In this document: positions 14,190-33,298 of the stretch, piece by piece
Layout: every line of letters begins with the position of its first letter
Numbering within the stretch: the first letter of the stretch is position 1
NCBI GenBank assembly: GCA_024305405.1
Contig: JAKNDB010000068.1
Coordinates: forward strand, 7,555,501-7,619,500
Origin: Dirofilaria immitis
Taxonomy: Eukaryota; Nematoda; Chromadorea; Rhabditida; Onchocercidae
Length of the DNA: 64,000 nucleotides
Reading direction: 5' to 3'
Translations under genes and position numbers: made by a program
Notes under the pieces: model-generated
The model's database searches: none
Told to the model about the DNA's origin: nothing
What the model saw: the letters and a program-made list of their open reading frames with translations, nothing else

Positions 14190-15660
14190 CTTGATTGCTT
14201 TCATTATTAAGGAAGTATTGATTATTTACCTTATTTTGCTTCTAATCATTATCGGCGAATGTGGTACAGAGTTATTCTTTAGCACGTCTGCAGGATTGTC
14301 AGTTGTAGGCACATATTTGAATTTTAGTTTAGTTTTCCTAATTTCATCAAAACGATTTGGAATAAATCTTGGTTGTTGTTTCGTTTCACTTTATACCCAT
14401 TTCAGGAGACACATTGAACCACTCCAAAGAAATTTTTCAACATTTTATATTTCCAGTTGATTCACTACGAAATTAATTGCTCATACTCCAATCAACACCG
14501 CTAGAAGTCCATTTATTGGAATTGGACATAATCAAGCTTTTAAAAATATCAACGAAAACTGAATTTTCTCTTCATTTTCGGATCTCAATAAATGGCAGCG
14601 GCATAAGCATGTATCCGAAAACATATAGATTTGATGCATTTTTGCTTCCTTTTTGGAATCTTTTTCTGAATTGAATAAATACAGAATGCTAGTCATTAAC
14701 AATTTCTCTCCACATTTTCAGTTTTTTTCTTTGTAACATGTCATCTCGTTTGCAATTTTGTCGCCAAAGATTTTGAAGTATAATTTTGGCTGGTTAAATA
14801 ATTTCATTTATTCCTAGTAATTCTAATTTTCAAAACTGAGCAGTATCGATGCAGTCATTTGCTTCAATTAGGGATATTACTGTTACAGGACTGATGACTG
14901 GACTTAATGCTGTTCCATTGATTTTTGTATCCTTCAGAATACCGCTTCCAGCTATAATATAGCCATTGAAGTGCTGACAAACCGAAATCCAAATCCATTC
15001 CTTAATTACCTTTCGTTCAAATTCAAAGAAATAGTCTGCTGTGATTAATAATTTTGGTTTCCCACTTTTTATGGAATTCTCTCCAATCGATTTTCTTCTA
15101 TTTTAGCAATTCATTGTCCTGGTAATTAGGTATATCAAATTCAAGTGTGAAGTGAAATGCTCCATCGTTCCTACCTTCATGGATTTATATTTTCCATTTC
15201 TTAATTGGATATTAAGCGATACATTGTTGTTTGATGTTTTTGAAATCCTCAATTTGCTCTCCATTCTGTTCCAACTGCTTATAAACTTCATTGGTGATTA
15301 AAGGTAATTGTGATCCTTCATCCAAAAAGGCTGTCACGATTGCTTGCTTATTATTCTTTGGATTAATAATTGTTACATCTTTACATAGCAAAAGAACCTT
15401 CTTTTTTTTTTACTATCCTTTTTATTTATGAATGCAACAGTAATTGCTAGAGTTTCATTTTTCATTCTTTCATTTAAGGTATTCTTTTCCTTTTGTCTCT
15501 TATTGTTATCGTCACCTTTTGAGATGTTTTGCACAGTGCAGAACTGTGCTGCTCTTACAATGAAAGCATACTTTTTATAGTTGCATTTTCTGCTGTCATG
15601 TTTTCTCAAACATTGGAAACACAGATGCAGTTTTCGAGCTCTGACAACACTTTGTCACTA
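14190..15660 (-). mobile_element. BEL/Pao retrotransposon remnant: zinc knuckle, retropepsin, RNase H region
   Basis: Reading down the minus strand: a gag zinc knuckle at about 15630-15590 (CFQCLRKHDSRKC, CX2CX3HX4C) with a second, frame-shifted knuckle after it; a retropepsin at about 15345-15280 with AFLDEGSQLPLI, the DxGS-type active site; then the DUF1758 C-terminal part to about 14800. At about 14640-14240 is RNase H-region sequence (FSDT, LLAVLIGV, NFVVNQLEI, CLLKWV, then YVPTTDNPADVL, the BEL/Pao VP-NPAD signature). The catalytic reverse transcriptase core expected between protease and RNase H is missing. Stops and frame shifts are frequent. It has its own zinc knuckles, so it is a different copy from the adjacent fragment. 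Confidence 0.87.
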
Positions 15661-18005
15661 TTAATGTACTGTCCAACTCCAATTAGAAAACTATAAGTAG
15701 AGCAAAAATAATAGCTAAGAATTAATTCTTTTTTCCTAAGACGTATAAAGAAAAATCTTTCTCGAAAATAAATTGTTGTAACAATATTTCTTGAACCTAT
15801 TTAGATTAAAGTTGTGAGATAGCAATATCTGAAATTTATAATTTCTTAAAAAACGAAAGATATCGCAAATTTATAGCATAAATTAAAAAATCAGATTATA
15901 CATAAATAGAGAATAAAAGATTTTCTTATGGATCCTTCAACACCTAAATATAACGTTATGGTACGGTTTTGCTTTGGATTGTAATAGTGGAAGATCTACA
16001 TCAGTAATTATATAAAAAGCCGAGAAAATCCAAATGTTGTATAATAATGAAATCTACGAAATATATCAACATGTAGATTTCGTAATATATAATAATGCCG
16101 AATTTTTACCGATGATTTCGAGAGCGAATGCATCTACATTGAAACTAAGTTCAACAATGTATCATAATTCAACAGTGTAGCTAAATCAACAATGTAGCTT
16201 GAGATGTATTATATAGACACACTCGAATGTGAAGCAATACCTTGCTAGATGCAACTGAATTTCCTAAAGTTAATTTGAATTTTCTAAAATAAAAATCATT
16301 TATTGATAGCATATTAGTTATTGATTTGAGATATAGAATGAAGTAAAATAAGGAAATTTCTTGGCTTTTTCCTTGTTACCACAACCACTCATCTTAACCT
16401 CTCCCGGGATATACCATAGATACCCTCTTCATTAACTTCCCATTTAGTGTGAATTGAAACAATGCTATAGAAAGTGAACTATTGTGCTGCAAAAAGCGAG
16501 TTCTTTCGCAAAATCATCGCTCATGTACTTTGTTGACAGATTATTCGTTGGTTCGGTGAGGGCAGAATTAAGGTTGCGGAGTGGTGGAGAGTAAGGGATT
16601 TTTGACGTGATGACCTTTGAGATTATCATGAATGAAGTGCCATCTAAAGGTTATTAACAATACTTGAATAATCGTTAATGACAAGGCACTGATCGACCAA
16701 TTTTCGGATCCATGACATGACAGTTATTCATATTCTTCTTTGCTTCTCTCCATTTATTTGAAAATCATCATACTGAACGTGCATTCAGTGAGCTTTAAAG
16801 ATCTCTTGACAGCAGTTCATTCACTTTGTTCTTCAGATATATATATGGCGGGACAACTGTGAAATTTGTCATTCTCGCATGCCTATCCGTCTCGAGATTG
16901 TTTTAATCAGATAGGAAAAAAGAAAAGATGTTGTTTATAGAAGAACAGAATTACAGAAAAAGTACAGTTAGCATTAGTGTTTTTTGAATGTGTATCTTTT
17001 CTTATATAGTTTATAGTTCGCTCGTCTCTATTTTGGATGTTTAAATCGTTGCTAATCCATCTAACTTATGGGTATGAAAAAGAAATTGTGCTACTGTCAT
17101 TGATTTTATTTTTTATTTATTTATTTTTTCATTTATTTAATTATTAAATATTATTTGATAATGACTTTGATATACTGTATTAAACTTCGAAGTTGTATTA
17201 AACTGAAATGTTTTGGATAACTTCGAAAGTTATCTTTCTCTTTAAAATGTTATTTAAGCAGGCCAGATAGGAAGCAGTCGGATTAGGGAAAATAGAATAA
17301 GCAAAAGAAAATGTCATTAATATCTCTTACTATATTTGCCAGAGTTATGAGATTTGATATTTCGGGTTCTAAACTTGATGCTTTTCTAGTTTTATCCTCT
17401 TAATTTGGTTTACATTCACAGTAAGGAAATGTAGTGGCTAATATGTCTAACCGTGACCCAATATTAGACCATCATAGAAATTGTAGGTAATTCCGAAAAT
17501 GCTCATATGAAAGAGATGATTAGCTGATATGGACGTCAATCACTGCTGGAAATTTTCTGATCTAGCTTAAGCTCTCTGGAATATCCACTCTAAGAATAGA
17601 AAATTAATCTTAATACAATGCATTTTCATTATTCGCTAGTTCCCATTTATTCTAATCTTTTGATTTAAGATTTAGATAGTCATCTTAAAGAAGGAATTTT
17701 AACCAAGAAATGTTTGCTATGGGCAATGCTTATTTTACTTTATTTCATTTCGCATATTTAATGGTCTTAAAAATTTTTATTATTATTGCTATTAAAGATA
17801 AGAAATTGGTTGCATTTAAGTCAAAGAATAAGTTAAGATTCTTTGAATAGAAGTTGATCGGGAATCATGACTTTTGTTCCGTTCATTGCAAATTTTGAAA
17901 TGACATCTGCTCACTATCGATTCCTTATTGTTTAAATACCAGTTAAGTTATTTAGCAAATATCTTCGTGACTTGCTGTTAAGGTATTTTTATAGATTTCT
18001 CGATA
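15661..18005. other. Intergenic region upstream of sel-1
   Basis: No exon chain recognised on either strand. Minor inverted and direct similarities involve ATGTAGATTTCG and CAACAATGTA-type motifs at about 16050-16200. This stretch presumably holds the sel-1 promoter, but no element can be named. Confidence 0.45.
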
Positions 18006-23158
<5,153 letters not shown>

Positions 23159-24250
23159 GCATTCTCAAGCTCTATATGTTTAATAAAGCCTCTTTTTTAA
23201 TATCTTTTGGAAGCACGAGAATAATTTGCAGTGTTTATGGAAATGCATTATTTTACTTTTACAGTTATCCAACTGCATTTCCTTTTATTAAAACATGAGA
23301 TTATATATGTATTGTACAACACGGACTTGTAATATTCATATTTCCGCATTGTTCAAATGAAAGTAACCGATCCCTGAAGAAAATGAAAACTTATGTCTTT
23401 TGAATGCAATATAGCAGCAGCTTTTATAAGATGTTTGAAGTGGTCTTATATTTCTAGGATATAATTTTTATCAGTTTCTTTTCATCTTTATATGCTTTTT
23501 AAGCGAGTTAGCAGATACGGGTAAATGCATCATATATTTAACACATAGCAGTGTTAATTTATTTCTTATTCACTTTCTTATCACTGAATTTGGTTGTTTC
23601 TTAGTCGTTTATATTTATGATCATTTATCTCGTTGTGTTTCATCATTTTTTTATCGTTGTTCAGGAGGTGAAAATGATTATAACAAGTAAAATTTCCGTA
23701 GGGGATAACAGTGTTAGTCGCAAAGCATTATATGCATACATACACGTATTTCTTTTCTCATTTTTATTAAATAATTCATTGCGTTATTTATGTTACAGTT
23801 TCATGTGCACATGTAAATTGTAAGCGCATTCAAGATTATGCATTATTGCAAAGGAAACAAAATAACTGAGACATGAATTAACCTAAATACTGATCAAACG
23901 GATGCGACTTTTGCTTATCCAACTTCATAGTATAGACGGAATGGGTGACTATTAAAGTGTTTATATTTTATCATACTTTGTTCCAGCTATTCGTTGAATT
24001 AGTTAATATGGTACCATTTTACCATTTAACAGTACAAAGGATTGAGGTAATTCGGAATTCGAATTTTATTACACTTTTTGTAGAAATGGCATCGCTAGTT
24101 CCGTTCAATCAAATACGACAGAATACAGTCAATTTTTTTATGAGAAGTTTGTATTTGGTTGAATGTTTTTAATCAAATTTTTTCAATTCAATGCTTGAGA
24201 AAGAGAAGTTATATTGTTAAGGACTTTCTCTTTAATTTTTATTCTAAACT
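23159..24250. other. Spacer between sel-1 and mrps-5
   Basis: About 1.1 kb with an AATAAA just downstream of sel-1 (23182-23187). No separate gene is recognised. It could hide a short 5-prime exon of mrps-5 carrying the mitochondrial targeting sequence, but I cannot identify it with confidence. Confidence 0.4.
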
Positions 24251-27200
24251 ATGATAAATCATTTAGAACCTGCTCGAGAATTGTGGAAGGCAGTTACATC
24301 ACTTTCGCCAGCTGGTATTAAGAAGGGGCGCGCCAAAACTCGCCAGAGTGTCTTAAATCTTCAAAAATTTTACCGTATCGGTGCTGGTACGTCTGTTATG
24401 TCCACTTTTTGTTTTGAAATTAGTTTACCTATATTGAAAACTCAATTTATTTGAAATGAGTTCTTGAGGTCCTATAAAAATAAAGTATCCTGGTCTGAAT
24501 GCTCCTCTAACTGTGCCGAACGATGAGCCAATGGCGGTGATGGAAAAAACAAAGGAAGAAGCCGATGATCTTGAACAACGCCTGAAAAATATCATAGTTA
24601 CCCGACCTTCGTTAGTTTTTTTCATAACGACAAAAAAACCAAATATAAATTCAATGTATAAAATTGTTGGATAACTTAGTTTTATTTTCTTTAGATTATG
24701 GTTAAGAGTTCCTGATTTATATCATAAATTTTTAGGAAAAAAAGAATAAAGGAAAAGTTACATCCACTGGAACGTGGTTTTGCTGGCGTTCGAATTGAAG
24801 GACAGAAATTGGGCCCACCACCACCTGTTGATGACATTTATTTCGATGATTTTCAAACTTATTGCCTTCAGGTGTGTATGTTTTATTTATAAATCCAGTT
24901 AGCAAAAAGAAAAACATTTTGATTATTGTGATAAAAAGGTATTCGGATTATTTTCTATCCCTGTGCAAGGTAATAAATGATATCGCCAACTATTTTATAT
25001 TAATGGTGATGAATAATAGATAAGGAAAGATTTCCGCATTCATAGCGATGATAATGACTCATTGGAAATGTCCCGACATATTGCTCTGTTTTTCCGTTAA
25101 AACTTATTTGAATTTTCTCTTTTTTTTCCTGTTATTGTAGCTACGGAGAACAACAAACATGACATCGTACGGTCGACAACACACGATGTCAGCTTTAATT
25201 ATCACGGGTAATGGAAATGGTCTTGGTGGTTATGCAATTGGCAAATCTGGTCTGAAACATCATATTCGTGCTATTGTGAATGGCATGAGGATGGCATCGA
25301 AAAAATTGGTATATGTGGAACTTTTAGAGAACCGTACAATATATCAAGATTTCTATGCCGAATGTCGTGGTACTCGTATTTTTGCTCAGAGAAGGCCGAA
25401 AGATTTTGGTGTAGTTGCTCATCCGAGACTTATGAAAATATGTGAGGTGATCTTATCCTTTTTAAAATTTCTCTAATTTTAAATAATAAAATGCCGCACT
25501 GGCTATTTTCTCTTCAGCTTATTCTTCATTTATTATTTATTAATTAAGCATTCAAATCGAAAAAATCTTTTGTTCGCATATAATGATTCTTCTTACATAG
25601 TTTTCAGGTACTTGGTATCAAGGATCTCGAATGTAAGGTGATGGGTTCTACTAAAAATTATATCGCACTTACGCACGCTTTCTTTATAGGTGAATTATTG
25701 TTGCATTAGTTGAAAACATAAAATAATTTTGTTTATAATTTTCTTCAATCAAAAAAGGAAGCGAAAGATCATATTTGAAGTTATTTAGTCCTTATTTTTA
25801 CATTTTTAGTAGTTGATGCATCTCTTTAACACATTCCGTTTGCTAGCATATGTGTACCTGTAATTTCATTAATACTAAATGTGGAGGCAGATTTTTGATG
25901 TACTTCTTTTAAATTTAAAATAGTAAAATGATTCATTTACTGAAAACGGCGCGGCGCACTGTGATAGTTATGAAAAATTTATGATTATTTGCAAAAGTTT
26001 GATATCAGCTTATCTGATCTTCATTGACAATATCGGTCTAATATTTTTCAAGGTTTTTCCTATTATTCGTCATTATTTCTTCAGCATTAAATTGTGAATA
26101 ATTATTTTGTAAATCAACATCAGCCCTTATTTCAAGTGTTTTCATACATTATTAAAATATCTCTCCGGTAATATCTGACAGATCTAGTGAAACTAGCAGT
26201 TAATATTCCACTGGCTTTTTAAAGATTTTTTCAAAACTCGAATTGGGTATTTATTGTCAAGAATCGTAATGCAATTTTTGGTATATTGGATCAAGTCTTG
26301 TCAATGCTTGACTTGACAGTGTTTGTTTGATATTAATTGTTGCATGATACGTTTTGTTTTCTTTTGATAGTTTTTGATTACAAAGAACAGTTTGGTTACG
26401 GATATCATTACTAATCCAATCAAAAAGAAATTCCATTGATTTGAAAACGTATCTTTCTTTATTTCTTAGAAAATGCAAGATAAGAATAAATATGAAATTT
26501 ATTAATCATGAACTTGAGATCAGATTGTAAGTAGATGTATTATCTTTTATTTTTACGTTTTTATTTAACTCTGTATTGATGACAGAGAGTAGGAAAGATC
26601 GTGGATGTGTTTTAGTCCATATTCTAAATTATAATTGTTAGCCATAAAATATATATGCTAGATAACATGTTTTAAGTAATTGTTCTTAGGAATCTTAGGA
26701 ATGCCATCAATTATTTTATAAATTTGCTAGTTTGACTTACACATGCTTCAGCAGTATTAATTTGTCTGTTTTGCGATAATGTGGTCTTCCTACAGTTTAT
26801 TTTTATCTTTAAAGATTAAAAATGAATGATTTATAATCATTCTGAGAACAGTTTTTAACCCGCTTTTAACAGAAAGTGGAAAGGGTAATAATTCCTGTTT
26901 GAACCTGCTTGAGTCACTTCTTTATCTATTATCACTGTTTGCATATGATTACTTTCAGGTCTTTTGAATCAAGAAACTCATCAACAGCTTGCAGAACGTA
27001 AGAAGCTACATGTTGTTGAACTTTCTCCGCATAAAAGATATTTTCCCATCAAAGTGGCTTCTCCTTTCTATTCAGAATTGAGAACAGAGAGAGATATTAA
27101 ATCTAAAGAAGTACGTTTAACTACTTATTACACTATCTGTATGACAGCTAACAAGAATTTTTGTTCGTAGGAAGCTTTTTGGACATATATGTTAGAAGGC

Positions 27201-27714
27201 TGAATTTATCAACTGTTTTTTTTTGCAAATTAGGTATATTGGGAAATTAAATATTTTCAGAAATTATTGCTAAATGATTTTTATGGCGAAGGACGTTTGC
27301 CACTGATCAAAAAACAAATCCTGTTCTATGCAAATCTCTCTAACCATGTTGCTGCAGAGGCGCTCAAACACCGTTTTCGAAATCGGGATAAAGTATTTTT
27401 GTTTTTTTATAAGAACAACATTTTTAAGATTAAAGGAAAGCTTTTCTTACTGACATTAAGAAAAAATTCTTGATAAACTATTTTGACTAATGGATTAAAT
27501 GTATCTTAAGCCAATTAAAAATTATTGTTTTACTGGAATCTATTCTCATTAGTGCATGATACGGTTGATGGCCGATGATGTTATACCGCGTTGGACCCGT
27601 GATGAACGTCGGAAATGGGCTGAACAAAAACACGAAGAGATGATAAATGGTTTAGCTCCGTTGCCCAGAGGAATTGGCTTGTCGGAAATTCTGCCAAAAT
27701 CTGAGGAAAGATAA
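24251..27714 (+). CDS. mrps-5: Mitochondrial small-subunit ribosomal protein uS5m (MRPS5)
   Basis: Component of the mitochondrial 28S ribosomal subunit. Exons: 24251 (or acceptor at 24267)-24386, 24469-24610, 24736-24871, 25141-25446, 25609-25689, 26959-27110, 27261-27392, 27553-27714 with TAA. The S5 N-terminal fold is seen as MSALIITGNGNGLGGYAIGK, and the S5 C-terminal fold as KDLECKVMGSTKN with LTHAFFIGL. Mitochondrial extensions flank both sides (KLGPPPPVDDIYFDDFQTYC before; RWTRDERRKWAEQKH near the end). All joins keep frame if the donor at 24611 (GTTAGT) is used. The first ATG at 24251 yields MINHLEPARELWK with no obvious targeting peptide, so an upstream coding exon may be missing. Confidence 0.93.
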
Positions 27715-29917
27715 TTATTAAAATATTTTTGATTTTGTTGAATAGAGCATACTTACACTAACTAAAAATGTTTTTTCGCATAAATGGTTTGTTAATATAT
27801 GAATATCTCGGCAGAGCAATAATAACTGATTGTATTGAATTTGTGGGAAAGTTTGGAAAGTTTCCAGAATAGAACATAATTTCAGAAATGTTCAATCAAT
27901 TATTGGTTTTTTCGCGGATATTCACTTATATACTTTTAACTCCAAGATCAGTGCTATTATATCTTGGTAATAAGAATGGACATTTCCGAGAAAGACTGTA
28001 ATATTTTCAGCGCAATATTTAGTAATTGAATTTTTGCATTCATTGAGAAAGTTTTTGTCTTATTCAATCCATGAAACCACTGCCTTTTCTTTATTGATAG
28101 GTAACAGTGGCTGTGTACGACTACCGCTTAGAAAATTATCGATGCCTATGTGTCGATTTTGAAAATTACCAGATATTTCTTGTATTTAAAGTCGTATTCA
28201 AATGACAAAAATATAATGATACTGAACATGTAGTAACGTTTCGAAAATTGCCAGCGTTTATGTGCAAAAATTATATCAGATCTTGTTACGAAATGTGATA
28301 CAGTCAAATCATATCGGTATTATTCGGCTTTCAAACGCTATTTCATTAAATTGTGCTATTTTATGGTTGAAACGCCTAATGTTGGGTATAAATGATTGAT
28401 AGAAAATAGAAAAGCAAGGTGCAGATCAATTAAGATACTGATAGCCATATTGGCAATCATTTACCTTCTTGGAAAAATCTTCGCTATTTTCACTGTGAAT
28501 ATCAGAGACTCCCATTTCGAATAGTTCAGTTCATCTATACAAATATTGCAGGATTTCTGCATTTTATTCGACAACAGCTAGCATGATAGACTATTTCCCT
28601 GTTCTCAATCTAACAGTGAAACTTCATATTTTCATGGATAGCTCGCTTTCCAAAATGATAAGGAAAATGTCATTTGATCCTTTCTGCTTGCCGATTGCTC
28701 CACTGCAAATGCACTAATCATTTTATAAAACCGGGATAGCTATTATGTTGGGAAGTTTCGGAAAATCGATTTGTTCCCATGCATAAGTTGTGATTGCAAA
28801 CTCGAAATATCAATTGGAATTTACTGACTGGTAAGAACGAAATAACTTTGTGGTTTGGTTTATTACATTAGTAAGCAAGCAACTGTTTAAACTTTAATAT
28901 TGTTTAAAAGAAAATGGGAGATGAGGTAATATTCCAGGATTTGTTATAAGGGAAGACTAGGTCATTTCAATATCAGATAATGTAGGAAACCAGTTTATAC
29001 TTCCTTTCAATTTATTGAACAACTATAAATTGATATTGGCACTGAAGCCGTATGTATTCAACAAGTCCTTCGAAAAGTAACAGTGATTGAAAATGCAAGC
29101 ATTTACAATTTATTCTTCTATTATATTGAACGAAATATTCGTTCGCGATTGTTTATCTACTTTGAGGCAGTTCTGAGGATTACTAAATAGATGAATATTT
29201 GAATGTCGAATATCGGTAATACGATCTGAACTCCTCCAAAGTCACAACCCATTAATGACGTGTTAAAATTTGATCGGTATATTTTGGCATGCAAATCTTG
29301 ATAATTTTGGAAGCAATAACACGAACATTATTATGTAACCAGTGCCGACGAAACTTTGATTTCGTGGTTGAATGAGATGGAAATATTTCTCATTGATTGC
29401 TAAAATTCAACTCATTCAGTACTCTGCTGATAATGTCAGAAACATCTTTCCGAGAAATAATCATCTTCATCACTGAGATATGTGATAACAACTATTGCTA
29501 AAGAAATCAGGCATTTCTCTCTTGTTCATTATTCTATTCCTGATTTATCTACTGCGTACGGTGTGATGTTCTGTTTATTCATAAATGTTTAGTTCTTTTT
29601 AGTATTTTCTTTACGACCAAACTTCATTAGTCATTACAATGGACTGTTATAATTTTTCCACGAAATTTGCAAATTTGTACTCTAACTATCTCTCGAAATC
29701 ATACCCGAAGCAATCTGTTTAACTTCCAATCCTAACCAGATGAGGTACATTTCGTGGGAGAGAATGCAGAGTGACATCTCATGAAGAGATCTGCAAATTT
29801 CATAGCGAGTTGAGTTGAAATTGTTGGTGGGGAGTCGGAAGCCAAAGAGTGATTCTTGCGTTGGGCGATATTTTGTTTCGAATTGGATTTAATTGAGGTG
29901 TTGTCAATTTGTTCCAG
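27715..29917. other. Intergenic region between mrps-5 and eIF3m
   Basis: About 2.2 kb without a recognisable exon chain, RNA gene or repeat array. It probably contains the eIF3m promoter. The last bases form a candidate trans-splice acceptor listed separately. Confidence 0.45.
29912..29917 (+). promoter_or_regulatory. Candidate spliced-leader trans-splice acceptor of eIF3m
   Basis: TTCCAG ends 10 bases before the ATG at 29928, with no upstream donor needed. Spacing and sequence match nematode spliced-leader acceptors. The same layout occurs before rsp-3 copies 1 and 2 (acceptors ending 48141 and 51459), clpX (56818), the cysteine-rich gene (42495) and, on the minus strand, LRRC47 (38715). 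Confidence 0.6.
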
Positions 29918-29927
29918 AATTTAAAAC

Positions 29928-32832
29928 ATGGCTGACACTAAGGCTCTGCCCGTGTTCGCATTCACGGACGATCGGATACAGCTACAACAACTACGTGCAT
30001 ACATGAGGGAGCACGGCTCATCAATTAACGAAGAGGGTATGTTCATATAGTATGTAGTAAAGAAGCATTCCTGAATGTGTAACTTCTGAAGAAAACAATT
30101 ATGACTTTCAGGACCTGCAGATTTTACTGAGAACTTGGAGGAATTAGTCAAAGAAATCGCTGTCTTGGGTAGTTTAGAAAGTGAAAAAGAAGTGGAAATG
30201 ATCTTAAATTCGGTATCATCGCTTATTGTCGTACTTACTCCGGAAGCAGCTGAGAAAATAATCATTGAATTCTGTAAGCAGCTATCCTCAGAAAATTTCA
30301 AAGGTACCGGATGGAATAGCAATGTGAGTTATTTGATTCGTTCCGTATTTTTCTTATTGCTACTATAACTTGATTTTATAACGATGGGATTGCTCGCTGA
30401 ACTCATTCTTAGGCTTCTGATTTATTTATTATTTCTTGTGATTGTTCTATAGTTGACTCTTCAATAGTGAGGCTACTAATAGATGTCACATATGAATTCA
30501 GATTATAAACAAATGGCAGTTACTGTATTTTTGGTTTGGTCGAATCTTATAGAAAAAATATATTTATGAATTATTCGGTACTTTTACTTGCTTTCTTCTC
30601 ATGCCCTAATGGTTTAGCTGCACTTGAATTAGTGAGATTGATTCTTGCGTTTTTCTTTTCTTTTTATTTTCATGCTTACAAATTATGGCAGGTTTTTAGG
30701 CTTCATCGGCTGTACGAACTCTTTCAAATTTGTTTTTTGCTTTTAACAAGCATCCACGGGTGCAACATGCTCTATATCTTGCTTTGGTTGCTCTGTGTGG
30801 ACGAGCACGAATTATCGGGGATCTGGATACAAGTACTGAAAAAGTCAATGAATATATCAATCGTTGGTCATTAAATCAAAAGCAGCAGCGTAGTCTTTAC
30901 GATTAATTCACTGGGCTCTTATCCACAACGGGAAAGCTGACCAAGCAGCTAAAGTTGGTTTGTGGAATTCGTAACGATAAAAAATAGAAGTATTAAATTG
31001 GCGTAATAATAATTGTGATTTTGGATCGTAAATTTCAGATCATTATAATTAGACTCCAGCAAAATCCTTGTTCGAAATTGGTATAAGTAAAAAACATTTT
31101 TTTCCTACTACAGAAATTATTGCAATACTTAAAGAAATGCAGTCAGTTTACAGAAATTTGTTGAACATTGTAATTTGTGAAAATTTATAGCTTCATTTTA
31201 AATGTTAATTTGTGTTATCGTGGAGAAATGGGTCTTTTAATTGAGCACTGTAAAGAAAGATACTATGTTATGTGGTTTTACGTTATTTATTTTTGGGCAT
31301 ACTTTTAAAATGTAACAATTTCAATGAGATTTATGAAACTATATGGTCATAGTCTTCCAAACAGCGTTAAACAAAATGCAACATAGATAGAGTAGTGATC
31401 TTTGTTGAGAAACGAGAAATATATTGAAATGATCCATAATATGTTTTTTTCTTTTTTAAATATAATTCCACTATCAAATGCAGCAGCTGCGGAAAAAAGT
31501 GGTTACGTTTTCTCTTCGACTAACAGTTATAAGTTTTTTAATTTACAATGTGACAAATGGTCGATTGATAAAAGCCATTATTGACAGCATATCCTTTTGT
31601 TGTTTTAGACGATGACAGCTTTACTGAGAACATATACAGATGTTGATGCTGTATCTGCTATAGAAGATGCTCGTGAATGCGTGCGAACAGCAATTGTTGA
31701 CCCGAAATCGTTCAGTTTCGATCACCTTTTGCGGCTTTCTGCAGTGCAGTTGCTGGAAAAAGTATAATGTTTGCTATTTCAAAAAGTATAACATTAATAA
31801 ATAAATTAATTAGGTATTAATAGTTCTATTGCAAATATATATATTTATTTATTTTTGTATGTATGTCAGAAAGCACGATCTTCAATTTATTTCAATTTAT
31901 GATCTTCAATTTATATTCGTTTGCTACTATTCCATTTGCTAAAAATTTAATCATAGAATAAACCTGTCATTCTAATGGTGTTTTTATTTATTCTTCGTTA
32001 TTTTAATGTGTTTTCAGAGTGATCCATTAATGCACGAAGTGTTAAAGCTGTTTTCTCAGGGCACGTTGAAAGATTACCGAATCTTTGTTACAAAACATCC
32101 AAATTTTATTAGTGAGAAATTGCACGTTGATGATACGGTTTTGATCAAGAAGATGCGCTTATTAACGCTGATGGATGTAGCAGAAAAAAAAATGTATGTT
32201 TCTAACTATTCAGTAAAAAAAATTAAATTTTGTGATTTTGGTTTGATCAAATTGTTCTATTCATCTAGATTTGAAATCTGCGGAAGCAAACCAGGTAATA
32301 GTAAAATTCATTTAAAAACTAAGAAAGAAGTTAATATTTCTTTTTAATTTTTTTTTCGAAAAATTCAGAAATTCGAAAAATTCTGATTAGATCCATTGAA
32401 TTTAGTATAGAAGTTTTTTCTTATACAAGAAATTTTTCCAACATAATTGACGCCAGGTTGTTAACAGGTTATATCTCTTCACGATTTGTCGCTTGAAGTT
32501 GATATACCAGAGAATGAAGAGCTCGAGGAATTTATAATTGAAGCAATTAGAATAAATGCAATCAGCGTACGTCTATTTTTTCTGAAAGAAAGTTCCAATT
32601 ATAGAGCATGATTTGCTTCGTAGAACTTGTTTGAATCACTTCATAAAATTGTTTATTTCAGGGTAAGATAAATGAGTTAAAGAAAGAACTTAATGTGACG
32701 TCGCTTCAGCATCGAAGTTTTGATCGTCCACAGTGGGAGCTTCTCCGAAAACGGCTTATTGCATTAATTAGTAGTTTGAGTACATCGCATGAAAATATTA
32801 GAAATATATACACTTTTGATAGCACAACGTAA
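29928..32832 (+). CDS. eif3m: Eukaryotic translation initiation factor 3 subunit M
   Basis: PCI-domain subunit of eIF3, which acts in cytosolic translation initiation. Exons: 29928-30036, 30113-30323, 30700-30953, 31609-31761, 32018 to about 32192, about 32268-32294, 32468-32566, 32662-32832 with TAA. Recognisable blocks are the N-terminal helices ([19 protein letters not shown]), [20 protein letters not shown], the pre-PCI segment ([16 protein letters not shown], read [14 protein letters not shown]), [19 protein letters not shown], and the PCI winged helix (HPNFISEKL, then [22 protein letters not shown] and [15 protein letters not shown]). Frame breaks at 30896-30898, where TTT must be TTTT to read [20 protein letters not shown]. 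The short exon at 32268 joins out of frame at a run of nine A (32184-32192), with the direction of error unclear. The length and order fit the family. Confidence 0.92.
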
Positions 32833-33298
32833 TTTATACGTGCTTGTCCTTACTCATTTACATTGTTTGTTGCATACAAAGATCATGTTGATATTCAAGA
32901 TTTAAAGTAATATTTTTTACTCATTGGCATCGTTAAGAATGTAAAAATAATGGATGAAGATTATTTATGTTGAATTCTCACTAATTAATCAGATATAGTT
33001 AATATTTGAAGAGTGACATTATTATTAATAAATCCGTTTTGATTGTAATTTCGATAATGTAATAAATTTCATATGGAAATCATTACTACTTAAAATTTAC
33101 TTTCGTTTGTGCAATTTTTTTATTTTCTGCTGTGAACTGGTTTTAGGCCTTAAAATTTCTGGAAGGGGTGCAATACTGAAATCTAGGATTTTCTTCTTCT
33201 TTAAGAGATTTTGATTTCTTTGCAAAGGTATTCCTGTGCATCTTAAAAATTTGTAACTTTTGCCATGTCTAAGTGCTACGGCAAACATTGCTAAATAA

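Noticed and set aside
24587..24745. A frame shift in mrps-5 at the A7 run 24737-24743
   Set aside because: It appears only if the donor GTTACC at 24597 is used. The better donor GTTAGT at 24611 restores phase with no sequence change.
30536..30874. 112-codon plus-strand frame in the eIF3m gene
   Set aside because: It is intron read-through into exon 3 in the wrong frame; the true exon begins at 30700 in the frame giving [14 protein letters not shown].
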